Assembly: GCA_050949725.1 (NCBI GenBank)
Contig: JBMNGH010000002.1
Coordinates: 1-64,000 of the forward strand
From: JBMNGH01 sp050949725
GTDB lineage: Bacteria; Bacillota; Thermosediminibacteria; Thermosediminibacterales; Tepidanaerobacteraceae
Reading direction: 5' to 3'
Length of the DNA stretch: 64,000 nt
Both the position numbers and the translations under genes were made by a program. Below are positions 46,505-55,389 of this stretch, piece by piece (within the stretch, counting starts at the first letter, position 1; each line of letters opens with the position of its first letter). The notes below the pieces were generated by a model. It saw nothing but the letters and a program-made list of their open reading frames with translations, was not told where the DNA came from and made no database searches.

Positions 46505-47551
46505 ATGAAACGTCATTACTGGATTACCTTGGCGGTAGTTTTGTTATTAATTGTCGGCCTAGTAGGCTGTTCCTCTGGAACAGGGGTAGAAGAAAATGGA
46601 GCATCAGAGGGTGACACTAATGGTGCAGCAGAGGCCGATACTAATGGTTCAACGGTCCATCGCTTAATAATAGCAGGATCACCTCCTGGTGGCACAAGTT
46701 ATATTCTTATGGGCGGCTTGGCTAAAATTATAGATGAACATGTTGAAAACGTTTATGCTTCTGTACAAGCCACTACTGGTTCGGTTGAAAATGCTAGACT
46801 CGTAGCCGAAGGTGAGTGCAATATTGGGACTTCTTTTTTCCATAGTGCTCAGCTAGCATATGAAGGTAAAGAACCATTCAATGAGCCGAAAGATAGCATA
46901 CGAATTATGGCGGCTGGAATACCCCCGGTAGCTCACTTTGTTGTCAAAAAGGATTCAGGCATTGAATCATTTGCTGATATTAAAGGGAAAAGAGTCGCAG
47001 TCGGTGCACCCGGTTCTGCAATGGCCCTGACAGTAGTCCCGACACTACTAGAATTTTATGGGCTTACAATGGATGATATTGATGCTAAGTACATTGCACC
47101 AAATGAAACGGCAGATGCTTTAATAGATGGTGTAATTGATGTGGGGGGTGTCCTCGCTGCACCACCAGCAGCTGCAGTAACTCAAATTGCAACGAGCGTA
47201 GATATCAAGCCAATCAAGTTTAGTAAAGAGGATTTGGATAAACTTCAGGAAGCTTATCCTTACATGGCAGGATTTAATATTAAAGGCGGAACTTACGACG
47301 GGATTGCGGAAGATTATATGACACCTTGTATGCCTGATGGAATGACTGTAAACAAAGATGTTCCTGAAGATGTCGTATATAGAATATTAAAAGCGTTACA
47401 CGAGCATCAAGATGAATGGATAGCTGTTCATCCAGGTGCTGCAAACTGGATACCTGAAAGGTTAGTAGAAGTCTACGAACCTATTAAAGAATTTTTACCC
47501 CTTCATCCAGGCGCCGAGAGATACCTTAAAGAAGAAGGATATATAAATTAA
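46505..47551 (+). CDS. TAXI-family TRAP solute-binding lipoprotein
   Basis: 348 residues. Lipoprotein signal with lipobox LVGC (Cys 22), then a low-complexity acidic linker with twice-repeated DTNG units. The TAXI domain follows: LIIAGSPPGGTSYILMGGLA, then QATTGSVENARLVAEGECNIG and ADIKGKRVAVGAPGSAM. It binds the substrate outside and delivers it to the fused permease. The ligand cannot be read from sequence. TAXI proteins with known ligands mostly take small dicarboxylates or amino acids. Strong AAGGGGG ribosome site. Confidence 0.92.
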   Translation: MKRHYWITLAVVLLLIVGLVGCSSGTGVEENGASEGDTNGAAEADTNGSTVHRLIIAGSPPGGTSYILMGGLAKIIDEHVENVYASVQATTGSVENARLVAEGECNIGTSFFHSAQLAYEGKEPFNEPKDSIRIMAAGIPPVAHFVVKKDSGIESFADIKGKRVAVGAPGSAMALTVVPTLLEFYGLTMDDIDAKYIAPNETADALIDGVIDVGGVLAAPPAAAVTQIATSVDIKPIKFSKEDLDKLQEAYPYMAGFNIKGGTYDGIAEDYMTPCMPDGMTVNKDVPEDVVYRILKALHEHQDEWIAVHPGAANWIPERLVEVYEPIKEFLPLHPGAERYLKEEGYIN

Positions 47552-47602
47552 TAATATTTCCTTATTGGTTAACGTCGATGTTTGGTAATTGAACATTGAC
47601 CC

Positions 47603-47666
47603 TCATACGGCTAACCAGGAATTATTTCTTAAAGGTGACAATGGTGACATCAGGTTAGCCGTATGA
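47603..47666. repeat. Perfect inverted repeat after the TRAP operon
   Basis: Fourteen-bp arms TCATACGGCTAACC (47603-47616) and GGTTAGCCGTATGA (47653-47666) with a 36-base loop. No T-tract follows, so it is either a factor-dependent or processing end of the TRAP mRNA, or the termini of a tiny mobile element. Confidence 0.6.
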
Positions 47667-48139
47667 AATAAACAAAAAGTTATCTTATAAACGCTTGGAA
47701 TAAAAAATTTTTTACGTGCTTTTTGTTTAGTGAAAATCAAAGCGCTTTTAGTATATATCCTGAATCGTTGATATAGTAGCTTAGATATTTAAGGGCATCT
47801 AAAAACAGCAAAAATGGAAACAACATAAAAAAAGTGCTTTATTTATAGATAAGCTTATAAACAATCGAAATTTTAAAATGTCTAATAGTTTTCAGACTAT
47901 CTAATATTAAGAGTATAATTTAGTTCAACCGATTTGTTGGTCATAAAAGGAGGCAATAATAAACTAAGATATTTGATAATTGAAAGTGCCCCAAATACCA
48001 TATTTTAAGTGAGAAATGAAACGTTTAGTTTTAAACAAGAAATCTTTTCTTCAATTTGGGTAATCTTTAGGGTATAAGATTTTGAAGAATTATTGGGATG
48101 GATTCTCATGTAATAAACTTACGAATCACCATGGGATTA

Positions 48140-48349
48140 CTATCTGCATACATCTAGGCCGCAGTTTTGTTCTAGTATAATATTTCTCCACGCTTGATGA
48201 TATTTATCCCACTTGCGCAATTCTGCATAATGATTTATTATCATCATGCGTTGGTCAAGTATTTGCGGCTCAGGCATTATAGAAATCTTAATATCTTGAT
48301 ATTTAGAAAGCCTAGCAATCGCACTAGCATCTTTCTTATCATTTTTCAT
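48140..48349 (-). pseudogene. Possible IS110-type transposase remnant
   Basis: A 69-codon minus-strand frame with KNDKKDASAIARLSKY, resembling the DKxDA...IA block of the IS110 transposase N-terminal domain, followed by a basic helix-like region. Nothing else of a transposase continues on either side. Assignment rests on one motif. Confidence 0.35.
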
Positions 48350-48430
48350 TCCCTAAGTCAAAGTACTTGATAGAACAGACATACAAGAGGTTAATTAAAA
48401 ACCCCTTGAGGTTATTCGACCTAAGGAAGA

Positions 48431-48506
48431 AGAGTGGTAGATGAAAGATACCGTAGATTCTATGAAGTTTCATGGGCTTTCGTTGTAACCGCTCTTTTTC
48501 TTTTTA
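48431..48506 (+). ncRNA. Structured leader RNA ending in a U-rich run
   Basis: Outer stem AGAGTGGT (48431-48438) with ACCGCTCT (48488-48495, one G-U pair), and a second stem ATGAAAG (48441-48447) with CTTTCGT (48477-48483). An inner ATGAA/TTCAT hairpin follows, then TTTTCTTTTT right after the outer stem. It sits ~330 bases ahead of the Mo/W-enzyme gene on the same strand. It could be a terminator, a riboswitch-type leader or part of an old insertion sequence. Confidence 0.4.
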
Positions 48507-48834
48507 GAATATTACAACCCAGCTAAACATCGCATTTTTCTTATGGGGTAACATGATTACGCTTTGTCACGAATACGAACACAATGAGCCAGAACGCACG
48601 CACATCTTATCTGGGTAAAAAGGATTATATGATAGGTGTTGAAGGCAAGCTCCCATAAGATTTATTTTGACAACAAATATAAATTAATCAAAGAATGTTC
48701 GGGTTGTTTTAAAACCCTTAATTTAAATATATATTACGAGGAAAGAAGTTTAAAGATGGGGTTTTTATGATACTGTTACATCTAACCCGGATAATTCCGG
48801 GAGACTACTAGTACTATTTGAGGAGGTTATTTAT

Positions 48835-50949
48835 ATGGTTAAACGTGAAATTATTCGTACTTTTTGCGGTATTTGCCACTTTGCCTGTGCGCTTGTTTGT
48901 ACAGTCGAAGATGGTAAACTTGTTGCAGTAAAGGCTGATCGAAACAGTCCTTTCCGCCACGAAGTTTGTCCCCAAGGTAAAGGCCCCCTGACCCTTATAG
49001 GAACATCACATCATCCTAATCGTCTTAGACATCCAATGAAAAGGGTAGGGAAAAGGGGAGAGAATAGATGGCAACAAATATCATGGGATCAAGCTCTGGA
49101 AGAAATTGCGAAAAAGCTTGTAGAGCTTAGAGATGAATACGGTCCCGAGTGTATTTCCGTACTCTTAGGTGAGCCTAAAAATATGGAGACCATTTTCGGT
49201 CATAGGTTTGCAACGGTGATTGGCACACCTAATGTTATTACTCCTGGTGGTCTGTGTGGTGTGCCTCGTCAAGAGGCATATTATTATACGATGGGCCGAT
49301 TCCCCATGCCGGACATACCTAAAGAAGTTAGGAAACCTGGAGACCCAATACCAAAATTAGTGATTTTATGGGGTGCCGACGGTCGTCGTTATTTAGGACG
49401 TAATTTTCTCAAAACAAAAGAAGAGTTGGGTGATGATTTAAAAATCGTTGTAGTAGATACTATGAAGACCTGGGTTGTTAAGAAGTATGCTGATATTTGG
49501 ATCCGTCCTCGGCCGGCTAGTGACGGTGCACTGGTTATGGGTCTCTGTAAAGTTATTGTAGAAGAGGAGCTATATGATAAGGAATTCGTTGAGAAATGGA
49601 CAGTAGGGTTTGACAATTTTAAAGAGGAATTAAAAAAATTCACCCTTGATGAAGTTGCGGATTTTACTTGGGTACCTAAAGATCAAATTATCAGCTTAGC
49701 TCGACTTTATGCTACAACTAAGCCCGCCTCAATTCAGGAGGGCAACTCCCTGGAGTTTTATGCCAATACGTTTGATACTTTTAGATTAACATCCATATTG
49801 CGTTCTATTACCGGTAACCTTAATGTACCAGGTGGCGATGTATTTTTAACTCCTGCAAAACACAAAAGACCAGGGCATCTCATGTTGCTTAAACAAAAAC
49901 CACGCCCATACGAAAAAATGATTGGAAGAGAAATGCACGCTGCGGCAAAGTGGAATTTTGTGCCCTATCAGGCATTAATAAAGGCAAATTTGGACGACGA
50001 ATATGATTATAGAATAAGAGCAGCAATATGCAGTTTAACAAATCCTCTTATTAGCTATCCTGACTCAGTCTCAACCTACAAAGCTTTTATGAATATGGAT
50101 TTGATTGTTGTTAATGAACTGTTTCCTACACCCACTACGTGTATAGCTGATTATGTATTGCCTGCCGCTTGGACCAATGAGCAAGATACGATTGGTTATT
50201 GGGGAGGTCGTTGGGAAGAGTATAGAGCCTACAAGAAGGTAGTGGATCCACCTGGTGAAGCTTGGCCTGATCCTAAAATATTTAATGAATTAGCTAAAAA
50301 AATGGGCTTTGAAGAATATTGTTATGAAGATTACAGAGAGGCTTTAGATGAGCTGTTAGAAGGGTCTGGTCTTACTTTCGAAGAGTTTATGGAAGTTAGA
50401 AAACTACATCCAGCTAAGAAATACAAAAGTTTTGAAGAAGAACCGCTTAAGACTCCTTCAGGAAAAGTCGAGATATACTCTAAAAGATTGGAAGAAGAAG
50501 GTCTTAACCCAATGCCGACATGGGATTTTATTACTAAAATACCAGCGCCAAATAAAGATTATCCCCTAATCTTAACAAGTTATAAGGAGAACATGTATTT
50601 TCTTACCGGATTTAAAATGATCGAACAACTACGTAAAGTTGTACCTGAACCAATCGTTCGGATCCACCCTGAAACAGCCAAAGAGTATGGGTTGAAGAAT
50701 GGCGAGTGGATTTATATCGAAACCCCTAAAGGGAGAATCACACAAAAGCTTAAGTACGATAAAGATACCTACCCACGGACCGTTAATGCTGCATGGGGAT
50801 GGTGGTTCCCTGAGGATGGGCCGGAGACTTTTTATGGTTGGAAAAAGTCAAACTTTAATGTCCTGACTGATTACAAAGTCATGGCTCCTCCTGTAGGCAC
50901 GCCGGAGATTAAAGGAATCCCCTGCCGATTAGCTAAAAAAGAAGATTAA
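48835..50949 (+). CDS. Molybdopterin (Mo/W-bisPGD) enzyme, acetylene-hydratase-like single subunit
   Basis: 704-residue member of the DMSO-reductase superfamily. N-terminal [4Fe-4S] ligands are Cys11, 14, 18 and 45 (FCGICHFACA, EVCPQGKG), then the bisPGD-binding domains and a C-terminal cofactor domain (PLILTSYKENMYFLTGF, VRIHPETAKEYGLKNGEW). The likely metal ligand is Cys141 in PGGLCGVPRQ, the same number as the tungsten Cys of Pelobacter acetylene hydratase. No Tat signal, so it is cytoplasmic, and no Fe-S or membrane partner subunit is adjacent. The residue after the second cluster Cys is His15, where acetylene hydratase has its catalytic Asp, so the reaction may differ. GAGGAGG precedes the ATG. 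Confidence 0.85.
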   Translation: MVKREIIRTFCGICHFACALVCTVEDGKLVAVKADRNSPFRHEVCPQGKGPLTLIGTSHHPNRLRHPMKRVGKRGENRWQQISWDQALEEIAKKLVELRDEYGPECISVLLGEPKNMETIFGHRFATVIGTPNVITPGGLCGVPRQEAYYYTMGRFPMPDIPKEVRKPGDPIPKLVILWGADGRRYLGRNFLKTKEELGDDLKIVVVDTMKTWVVKKYADIWIRPRPASDGALVMGLCKVIVEEELYDKEFVEKWTVGFDNFKEELKKFTLDEVADFTWVPKDQIISLARLYATTKPASIQEGNSLEFYANTFDTFRLTSILRSITGNLNVPGGDVFLTPAKHKRPGHLMLLKQKPRPYEKMIGREMHAAAKWNFVPYQALIKANLDDEYDYRIRAAICSLTNPLISYPDSVSTYKAFMNMDLIVVNELFPTPTTCIADYVLPAAWTNEQDTIGYWGGRWEEYRAYKKVVDPPGEAWPDPKIFNELAKKMGFEEYCYEDYREALDELLEGSGLTFEEFMEVRKLHPAKKYKSFEEEPLKTPSGKVEIYSKRLEEEGLNPMPTWDFITKIPAPNKDYPLILTSYKENMYFLTGFKMIEQLRKVVPEPIVRIHPETAKEYGLKNGEWIYIETPKGRITQKLKYDKDTYPRTVNAAWGWWFPEDGPETFYGWKKSNFNVLTDYKVMAPPVGTPEIKGIPCRLAKKED

Positions 50950-51016
50950 TCGTTATAAGGAAGATATATATTTTGCAAGATACGATAAATTTTTTCGAGA
51001 AAGGGAGAGGAAACTT

Positions 51017-52666
51017 ATGAAGCCAACCCGATTTACACCAGAGATGATCAGAGATTTTTTGTCAAAGGGGTACTGGACAAACGAAACGACTTCTGAGACA
51101 TGGGACCGAAATGCAGAATTATTTGGCTTGGAAGAAGCGATGGTTGATTCAACAAGAAGGCTGACGTGGAATGATTTTAAAAGGAAATCCGATACACTAG
51201 CCATGAACTTTTTAGAAATGGGTTTCCAAAAGGACGATATATTTTTTATATTATTACCCAACTGTGTCGATGCTTATATCACGAAGCTCGCCTGTGAGAA
51301 AGCAGGAATAATATGCATAGCTTCGCTAATGACTTTAAGGGAAAATGAAATTGAAGATATTTTAAAAACTTATGATGTTAAAGCCATCATAATACCAGAA
51401 AAGTTCAAGAGTTTTAATTGTTACGAGGCTATAAAAAGCATGAAGCCCAATTTACCAAAATTAGAGTATATCTTTTGTACTGGGTATAATGTTCCTGAAG
51501 ATACTCATAGTGTTGAATGTCTTTACCATAAACAGCCCAAGAAAAAATACGACCTGAGTAAAACCAGACTTAAAGTTGACGAATTAGGGGCCTTAGGTCT
51601 TACAAGTGGGACAACAGGTGTGCCTAAGGTGGCGGAGCATACGATTGGAGAGAGAGTTGCTTTATGGAATTCTTATGTAAAGAAAATGGATCTGAAAAAA
51701 AGTGACGTTGTATTAAATGTATTAAATCCAGTAACCGGGTCATGTGGGTATTACAGTGCGAAAGACGGCGCAAAGCGTGTAGTAATGGATATTTGGGATG
51801 CAAAAGAGGCCTTAAGGCTTATCGAGGAGGAAAGAGTTACTGCTATTATCACAACACCGGCCCAGCTATCGATGCTTATAAAGGAAGCCGGAGAAGGTAA
51901 TTATGACACGAGTTCTTTACGGGTTATTTTGGCTGGAACAGCGCCAATGACCCCGGAGCTAGCCATGGCATGTGAACAAAAACTTGGAGTAATACTCGTC
52001 AATAGTTATGGCAGCATGGACGGCGGCGGTATCAGTAATGTGTCCATATATGACGACGAAAATACGAGGTATTACACGGCTGGAAAGGTACATCTTGGCA
52101 ACGAGATTAAAATCGTAGATGATGACGGAAATGAAGTCCCAAAAGGTGAGGAGGGTGAACTTATTTTAAGGGGAGCCATCACTAGCAGTGGCATTTTTAA
52201 AGACCTTGAAAAAACAATAGATACATGGGGATGCCTTGGAGAGGACGGATGGTTCCACACAGGCGATCGAGGAAAGTTTGATGAGCAAGGTAACCTTGTC
52301 CTTACAGGGCGGAAGAAAGATATGATTAATCGTGGTGGACAAAATATATACCCACACGAGATAGAAGGTATGTTATTTACGCATCCGAAAGTAAAGCATG
52401 TTGCAATAGTCCCAATGCCCGATCCGGTTATGGGAGAAAAAGCCTGCGCATTCGTTGTCCCTAAGGATGGAGAAAACTTTACTTTCGAAGAAATGACAGA
52501 ATTTCTTTTGAATCACAAAATTGCCAAGTATAAACTTCCGGAAAGGCTTGAAATACGCAAAAGTTTACCACTTCGTGGCGAGCACAAAGTTCTTAAAAAG
52601 GAACTTATTAATGAAATTAAAGAGATATTAAAAAAGGAAACTGAAAATCAAGGAGAAACCAATTAA
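51017..52666 (+). CDS. Acyl-CoA ligase, AMP-forming (ANL family)
   Basis: 549 residues; activates a carboxylic acid to its CoA thioester through an acyl-AMP. A3 loop LTSGTTGVPK (~196), A5 NSYGSMDGG, A7 GWFHTGDRGKFDEQGN, A8 hinge GRKKDMINRGGQNIYPHEIE (~431), and the C-terminal lysine in KVLKKEL (A10). The A8 and N-terminal stretches resemble ligases for aryl or alicyclic acids (dihydroxybenzoate, cyclohexane carboxylate) rather than acetyl-CoA synthetase. It follows the Mo/W enzyme by 67 bases and is likely cotranscribed. Confidence 0.88.
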   Translation: MKPTRFTPEMIRDFLSKGYWTNETTSETWDRNAELFGLEEAMVDSTRRLTWNDFKRKSDTLAMNFLEMGFQKDDIFFILLPNCVDAYITKLACEKAGIICIASLMTLRENEIEDILKTYDVKAIIIPEKFKSFNCYEAIKSMKPNLPKLEYIFCTGYNVPEDTHSVECLYHKQPKKKYDLSKTRLKVDELGALGLTSGTTGVPKVAEHTIGERVALWNSYVKKMDLKKSDVVLNVLNPVTGSCGYYSAKDGAKRVVMDIWDAKEALRLIEEERVTAIITTPAQLSMLIKEAGEGNYDTSSLRVILAGTAPMTPELAMACEQKLGVILVNSYGSMDGGGISNVSIYDDENTRYYTAGKVHLGNEIKIVDDDGNEVPKGEEGELILRGAITSSGIFKDLEKTIDTWGCLGEDGWFHTGDRGKFDEQGNLVLTGRKKDMINRGGQNIYPHEIEGMLFTHPKVKHVAIVPMPDPVMGEKACAFVVPKDGENFTFEEMTEFLLNHKIAKYKLPERLEIRKSLPLRGEHKVLKKELINEIKEILKKETENQGETN

Positions 52667-52740
52667 GTTATATAGTTAGTCCATTACCTATAATAAATAC
52701 AAGTCCTTTGAATAGCTGTTGAAGGGAGAATAGTAGCAAA

Positions 52741-53544
52741 TTGGCAGGGAAATTAGAAGAAAATACTTTTGAAAACTTAATCGTAGAGAAAAAAGACAAT
52801 GTCATGTGGATTACTCTAGACCGGCCTGAGAAGCTGAATGCCTTAAATAAAGAAATGTACACTGAACTGCATAAAATTCTAGATATCGTTGAGATGGATT
52901 CCGAGTGCCGGGTGCTAGTCGTTACAGGTTCAGGCAAGGCTTTTTGTGCCGGAGGAGATCTTTCACAGTTATACCAAGCTGCAACTACTGTAGAAAGTGC
53001 GCAGGAGCGTTTGAGGATGTCACATTCTTTAGCAACACGCTTAAGAAGCCTGAAGCAGCCGATTATTATGGCTGTAAATGGGGCTGCTGTAGGTGCCGGT
53101 TTAAGCCTCGCCTTAATAGGTGACATGATCATTTGTGCCGAGGATGCTCGATTTGGAGCAACATTTCTCCGTGTAGGCTTGATACCGGATATGGGTAGTA
53201 TTTATAATCTAGTTAAGCTGTTAGGAACAAGCAAGGCCTGTGAGTTATGTTTCCAAGCTGATATTATTGATGCCAGAAAAGCTGCAGAAATGGGATTGGT
53301 TAATCGGGTTGTTGCTAAAGAAGAATTACTTGATACGGTCAGTAAATTGGCAGAAGGAATGAGTAAATTACCTTTTATGCAGCTTGGGTTGTTAAAAAAA
53401 GCAATTTATAAAGCTCAAGAAGTGGACTTCTTTACAGAAATAGAAGACGAGATTAATTTGCAAAGTCTTTGTATGGTTAGTAAGGATGGCAGGGAAGGAA
53501 TTAAAGCGTTTTTAGAAAAGAGAAAACCAATTTTTAATAAGTAA
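52741..53544 (+). CDS. Crotonase-superfamily protein lacking both hydratase glutamates (isomerase-like)
   Basis: 267 residues with the crotonase fold: ITLDRPEKLNALNKEMY, the oxyanion-hole strands GKAFCAGGDLS and NGAAVGAGLSLAL, and the C-terminal FLEKRKPIF. The two catalytic Glu of enoyl-CoA hydratase (GGGCE and PEI in the second crotonase of this cluster) are replaced here by Ser and Phe (GAGLSLA; FGATFLRVG). It keeps an Asp in GLIPDMG, as in PaaG/delta3-delta2 isomerases. So double-bond isomerisation or another acid-base step fits better than hydration. TTG start after GAAGGGAG. Confidence 0.88.
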   Translation: MAGKLEENTFENLIVEKKDNVMWITLDRPEKLNALNKEMYTELHKILDIVEMDSECRVLVVTGSGKAFCAGGDLSQLYQAATTVESAQERLRMSHSLATRLRSLKQPIIMAVNGAAVGAGLSLALIGDMIICAEDARFGATFLRVGLIPDMGSIYNLVKLLGTSKACELCFQADIIDARKAAEMGLVNRVVAKEELLDTVSKLAEGMSKLPFMQLGLLKKAIYKAQEVDFFTEIEDEINLQSLCMVSKDGREGIKAFLEKRKPIFNK

Positions 53545-53583
53545 TTAAATAATCATAAAATAATAGATTGGAGTGCTATAGAT

Positions 53584-54015
53584 ATGGTTGAAACGTCAGG
53601 GAAAAAAAGGGTTCCAATTTGTAAGGGTCTTCTTACGGACTCTTTGTCAGAGCTTAAAAATGTACGTCTACTAGGAACAAAATGTAATAGTTGTGGCGAA
53701 GTAGGCCTGGGAAAATTGTCAAGCTGCCAGAATTGTGCAGGTGAGGATTTAGAAGTTATTCCTTTAAGCAATCGCGGTACACTATGGACTTATACCGTTA
53801 TTCGTCACGTGCCACCTGGAGACTTTAAAGGAAAGGTTCCAATGGGAGAAGGTCTGGTGGAATTACCTGAAGGCATAAGGGTTAAAACTCCACTAGGTGT
53901 AGATATCGAGAAGATAGAAATTGGAATGCCTTTAGAGTTCAAGGCATACCCCCTTTACGAAAATGAAAATGGAGAAGAAGTTATTGCCTTCAGATTTGAT
54001 CCAATAGAACAGTAA
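53584..54015 (+). CDS. OB-fold/zinc-ribbon (DUF35) acyl-CoA-binding protein
   Basis: 143 residues. Rubredoxin-like zinc ribbon CNSCGEVGLGKLSSCQNC (~38-55), then an OB domain with GTLWTYTVIRHVPPGDF and a late VIAFRFDP. DUF35 proteins form complexes with thiolase-like enzymes (acetoacetyl-CoA thiolase/HMG-CoA synthase in archaea, steroid side-chain aldolases Ltp2/ChsH2) and channel CoA esters. The next gene is exactly such a thiolase-like protein, so the two are probably one enzyme. Confidence 0.9.
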   Translation: MVETSGKKRVPICKGLLTDSLSELKNVRLLGTKCNSCGEVGLGKLSSCQNCAGEDLEVIPLSNRGTLWTYTVIRHVPPGDFKGKVPMGEGLVELPEGIRVKTPLGVDIEKIEIGMPLEFKAYPLYENENGEEVIAFRFDPIEQ

Positions 54016-54105
54016 GGAATGGAAAGCTTAAAAGCTGATAAGGAAGAATAAGTTTAAATATCTAATTTAATTTTCGTAATCTCAACATTTGAGGAGGTAT
54101 TGTAA

Positions 54106-55257
54106 TTGAATGAAAAAGAAATTGTGATTCTTGGGTGTGGAATGCATAGATTTGGGCGTTTTGAAGATAAATCATATGTAGATATTGGTAGAGATGCGGT
54201 CAAGATGGCATTAGATGATGCTGGAGTTAATTGGAAGGATATTCAGGCTGCATATTGTTCAACTGTGTATACTCCTGCTACTACAGGCCCGAGGGTTTTG
54301 CGCCCCCTAGGTGCAACCGGAATTCCAATTTATGATGTTGATGCTGCTTGTGCTAGTGGTGGTGTCGCCATGAAGCAGGCAATGATAGGGCTTCAATCAG
54401 GTGAATATGATATTGTTTTGGTTGTTGGTGTTGAAAAAATGCCCAGAGGCTTTATGGATCCAAAAATGAATTATGAAGATTGGCAAATTAACATGGGCAT
54501 GTCAACTAACCCTAGTTACTGGGCAATGATGGCGCGCCGTCATATGCACGAACATGGGACGACGGAACTGCAAATTGCTAAAGTGGCGGAAAAGAACCAT
54601 CGCAATAGTGTTAATAATCCTTATGCCATGTACCAGAAAAGGTTTACTCTGGAGGAGATATTGAATTCAAAGCTAGTATGTGATCCCATCCGATTATATG
54701 AGATATGTGCCCCCAATGAAGGCGCAGCCGCTGTGGTAATGTGCACAAGGGAAAAAGCAAGGCAATATACTAGCAAACCTGTGACTGTAGCTGCTATTTC
54801 TCATACACTTGCGGTTTACAGTGCAGATTTCCGAGTGCCGATGACCAGCATGAGTGCTAAAATAACTAATCCTGGTCCGACAGAACGAACGAGCAAAATA
54901 GCTTATGAGCAAGCAGGTATAGGTCCTGAAGACATAAGTTTATTTGAGGTCCAGGATACTGATAGTTTTTGTGAGTTGGAGATTTATGAACATCTGGGCC
55001 TTTGTCCTGTAGGCGAGGCTGGAAGGCTCATTGACGAAGGTGTAACCGAAAAGGATGGGAAATACCCTGTAAACGTAAGCGGTGGCTTGATCTCAAAAGG
55101 AGAACCAGTAGGTGCATCCCATCTTGGGCAGGTAACGGAGATAGTTTGGCAGTTAAGAAATGAAGCAGGCCCACGGCAGGTGAAGGGTGCTAAAACTGGC
55201 TTAGCTCACGTTTTAGGTGCTAATGGCAACTGTGTAGTTACTATTCTCAAAGCATAA
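54106..55257 (+). CDS. SCP-x type thiolase-like protein (acetyl-CoA acetyltransferase or aldolase)
   Basis: 383-residue thiolase fold. Candidate nucleophile Cys in VDAACASGGVAMKQAM (~84), His in SKGEPVGASHLGQV, and the second Cys near the end in LGANGNCVV. The NEAF-type motif of ordinary thiolases is replaced by VQDTDSFCELEIYEHLG, as in SCP-x and Ltp2-like proteins that pair with DUF35 partners. It may do thiolysis of branched 3-ketoacyl-CoA or retro-aldol cleavage. TTG start with GAGGAGG eight bases upstream. Confidence 0.85.
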   Translation: MNEKEIVILGCGMHRFGRFEDKSYVDIGRDAVKMALDDAGVNWKDIQAAYCSTVYTPATTGPRVLRPLGATGIPIYDVDAACASGGVAMKQAMIGLQSGEYDIVLVVGVEKMPRGFMDPKMNYEDWQINMGMSTNPSYWAMMARRHMHEHGTTELQIAKVAEKNHRNSVNNPYAMYQKRFTLEEILNSKLVCDPIRLYEICAPNEGAAAVVMCTREKARQYTSKPVTVAAISHTLAVYSADFRVPMTSMSAKITNPGPTERTSKIAYEQAGIGPEDISLFEVQDTDSFCELEIYEHLGLCPVGEAGRLIDEGVTEKDGKYPVNVSGGLISKGEPVGASHLGQVTEIVWQLRNEAGPRQVKGAKTGLAHVLGANGNCVVTILKA

Positions 55258-55389
55258 ACGTATGTTTTTTACGGCAGCATCAGGGAAGTTGTCGGCAAAA
55301 GTTAAGGGATAGAGATGGTCGTTGAGCCTTTATTTAAGCAATTTTTTTATCAGCCAAAACAATAACAATGAAATTAGAGGAGAAAGAAA

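Larger units (their letters stand above)
47552..48834. other. 1.28-kb largely non-coding stretch between transporter and catabolic cluster
   Basis: No intact gene on either strand. It holds an inverted repeat (47603-47666), a possible IS110-type remnant (48140-48349, minus) and a structured, terminator-like RNA (48431-48506). A small CCCGG/CCGGG hairpin lies about 30 bases before the next gene's AGGAGG. No sigma-54 site found here. Confidence 0.6.

Noticed and set aside
48835..50949. Pyrogallol-phloroglucinol transhydroxylase
   Set aside because: As I recall, that enzyme's large subunit lacks the N-terminal [4Fe-4S] cysteines and needs an Fe-S beta subunit; here the cysteines are present and no such subunit is adjacent.
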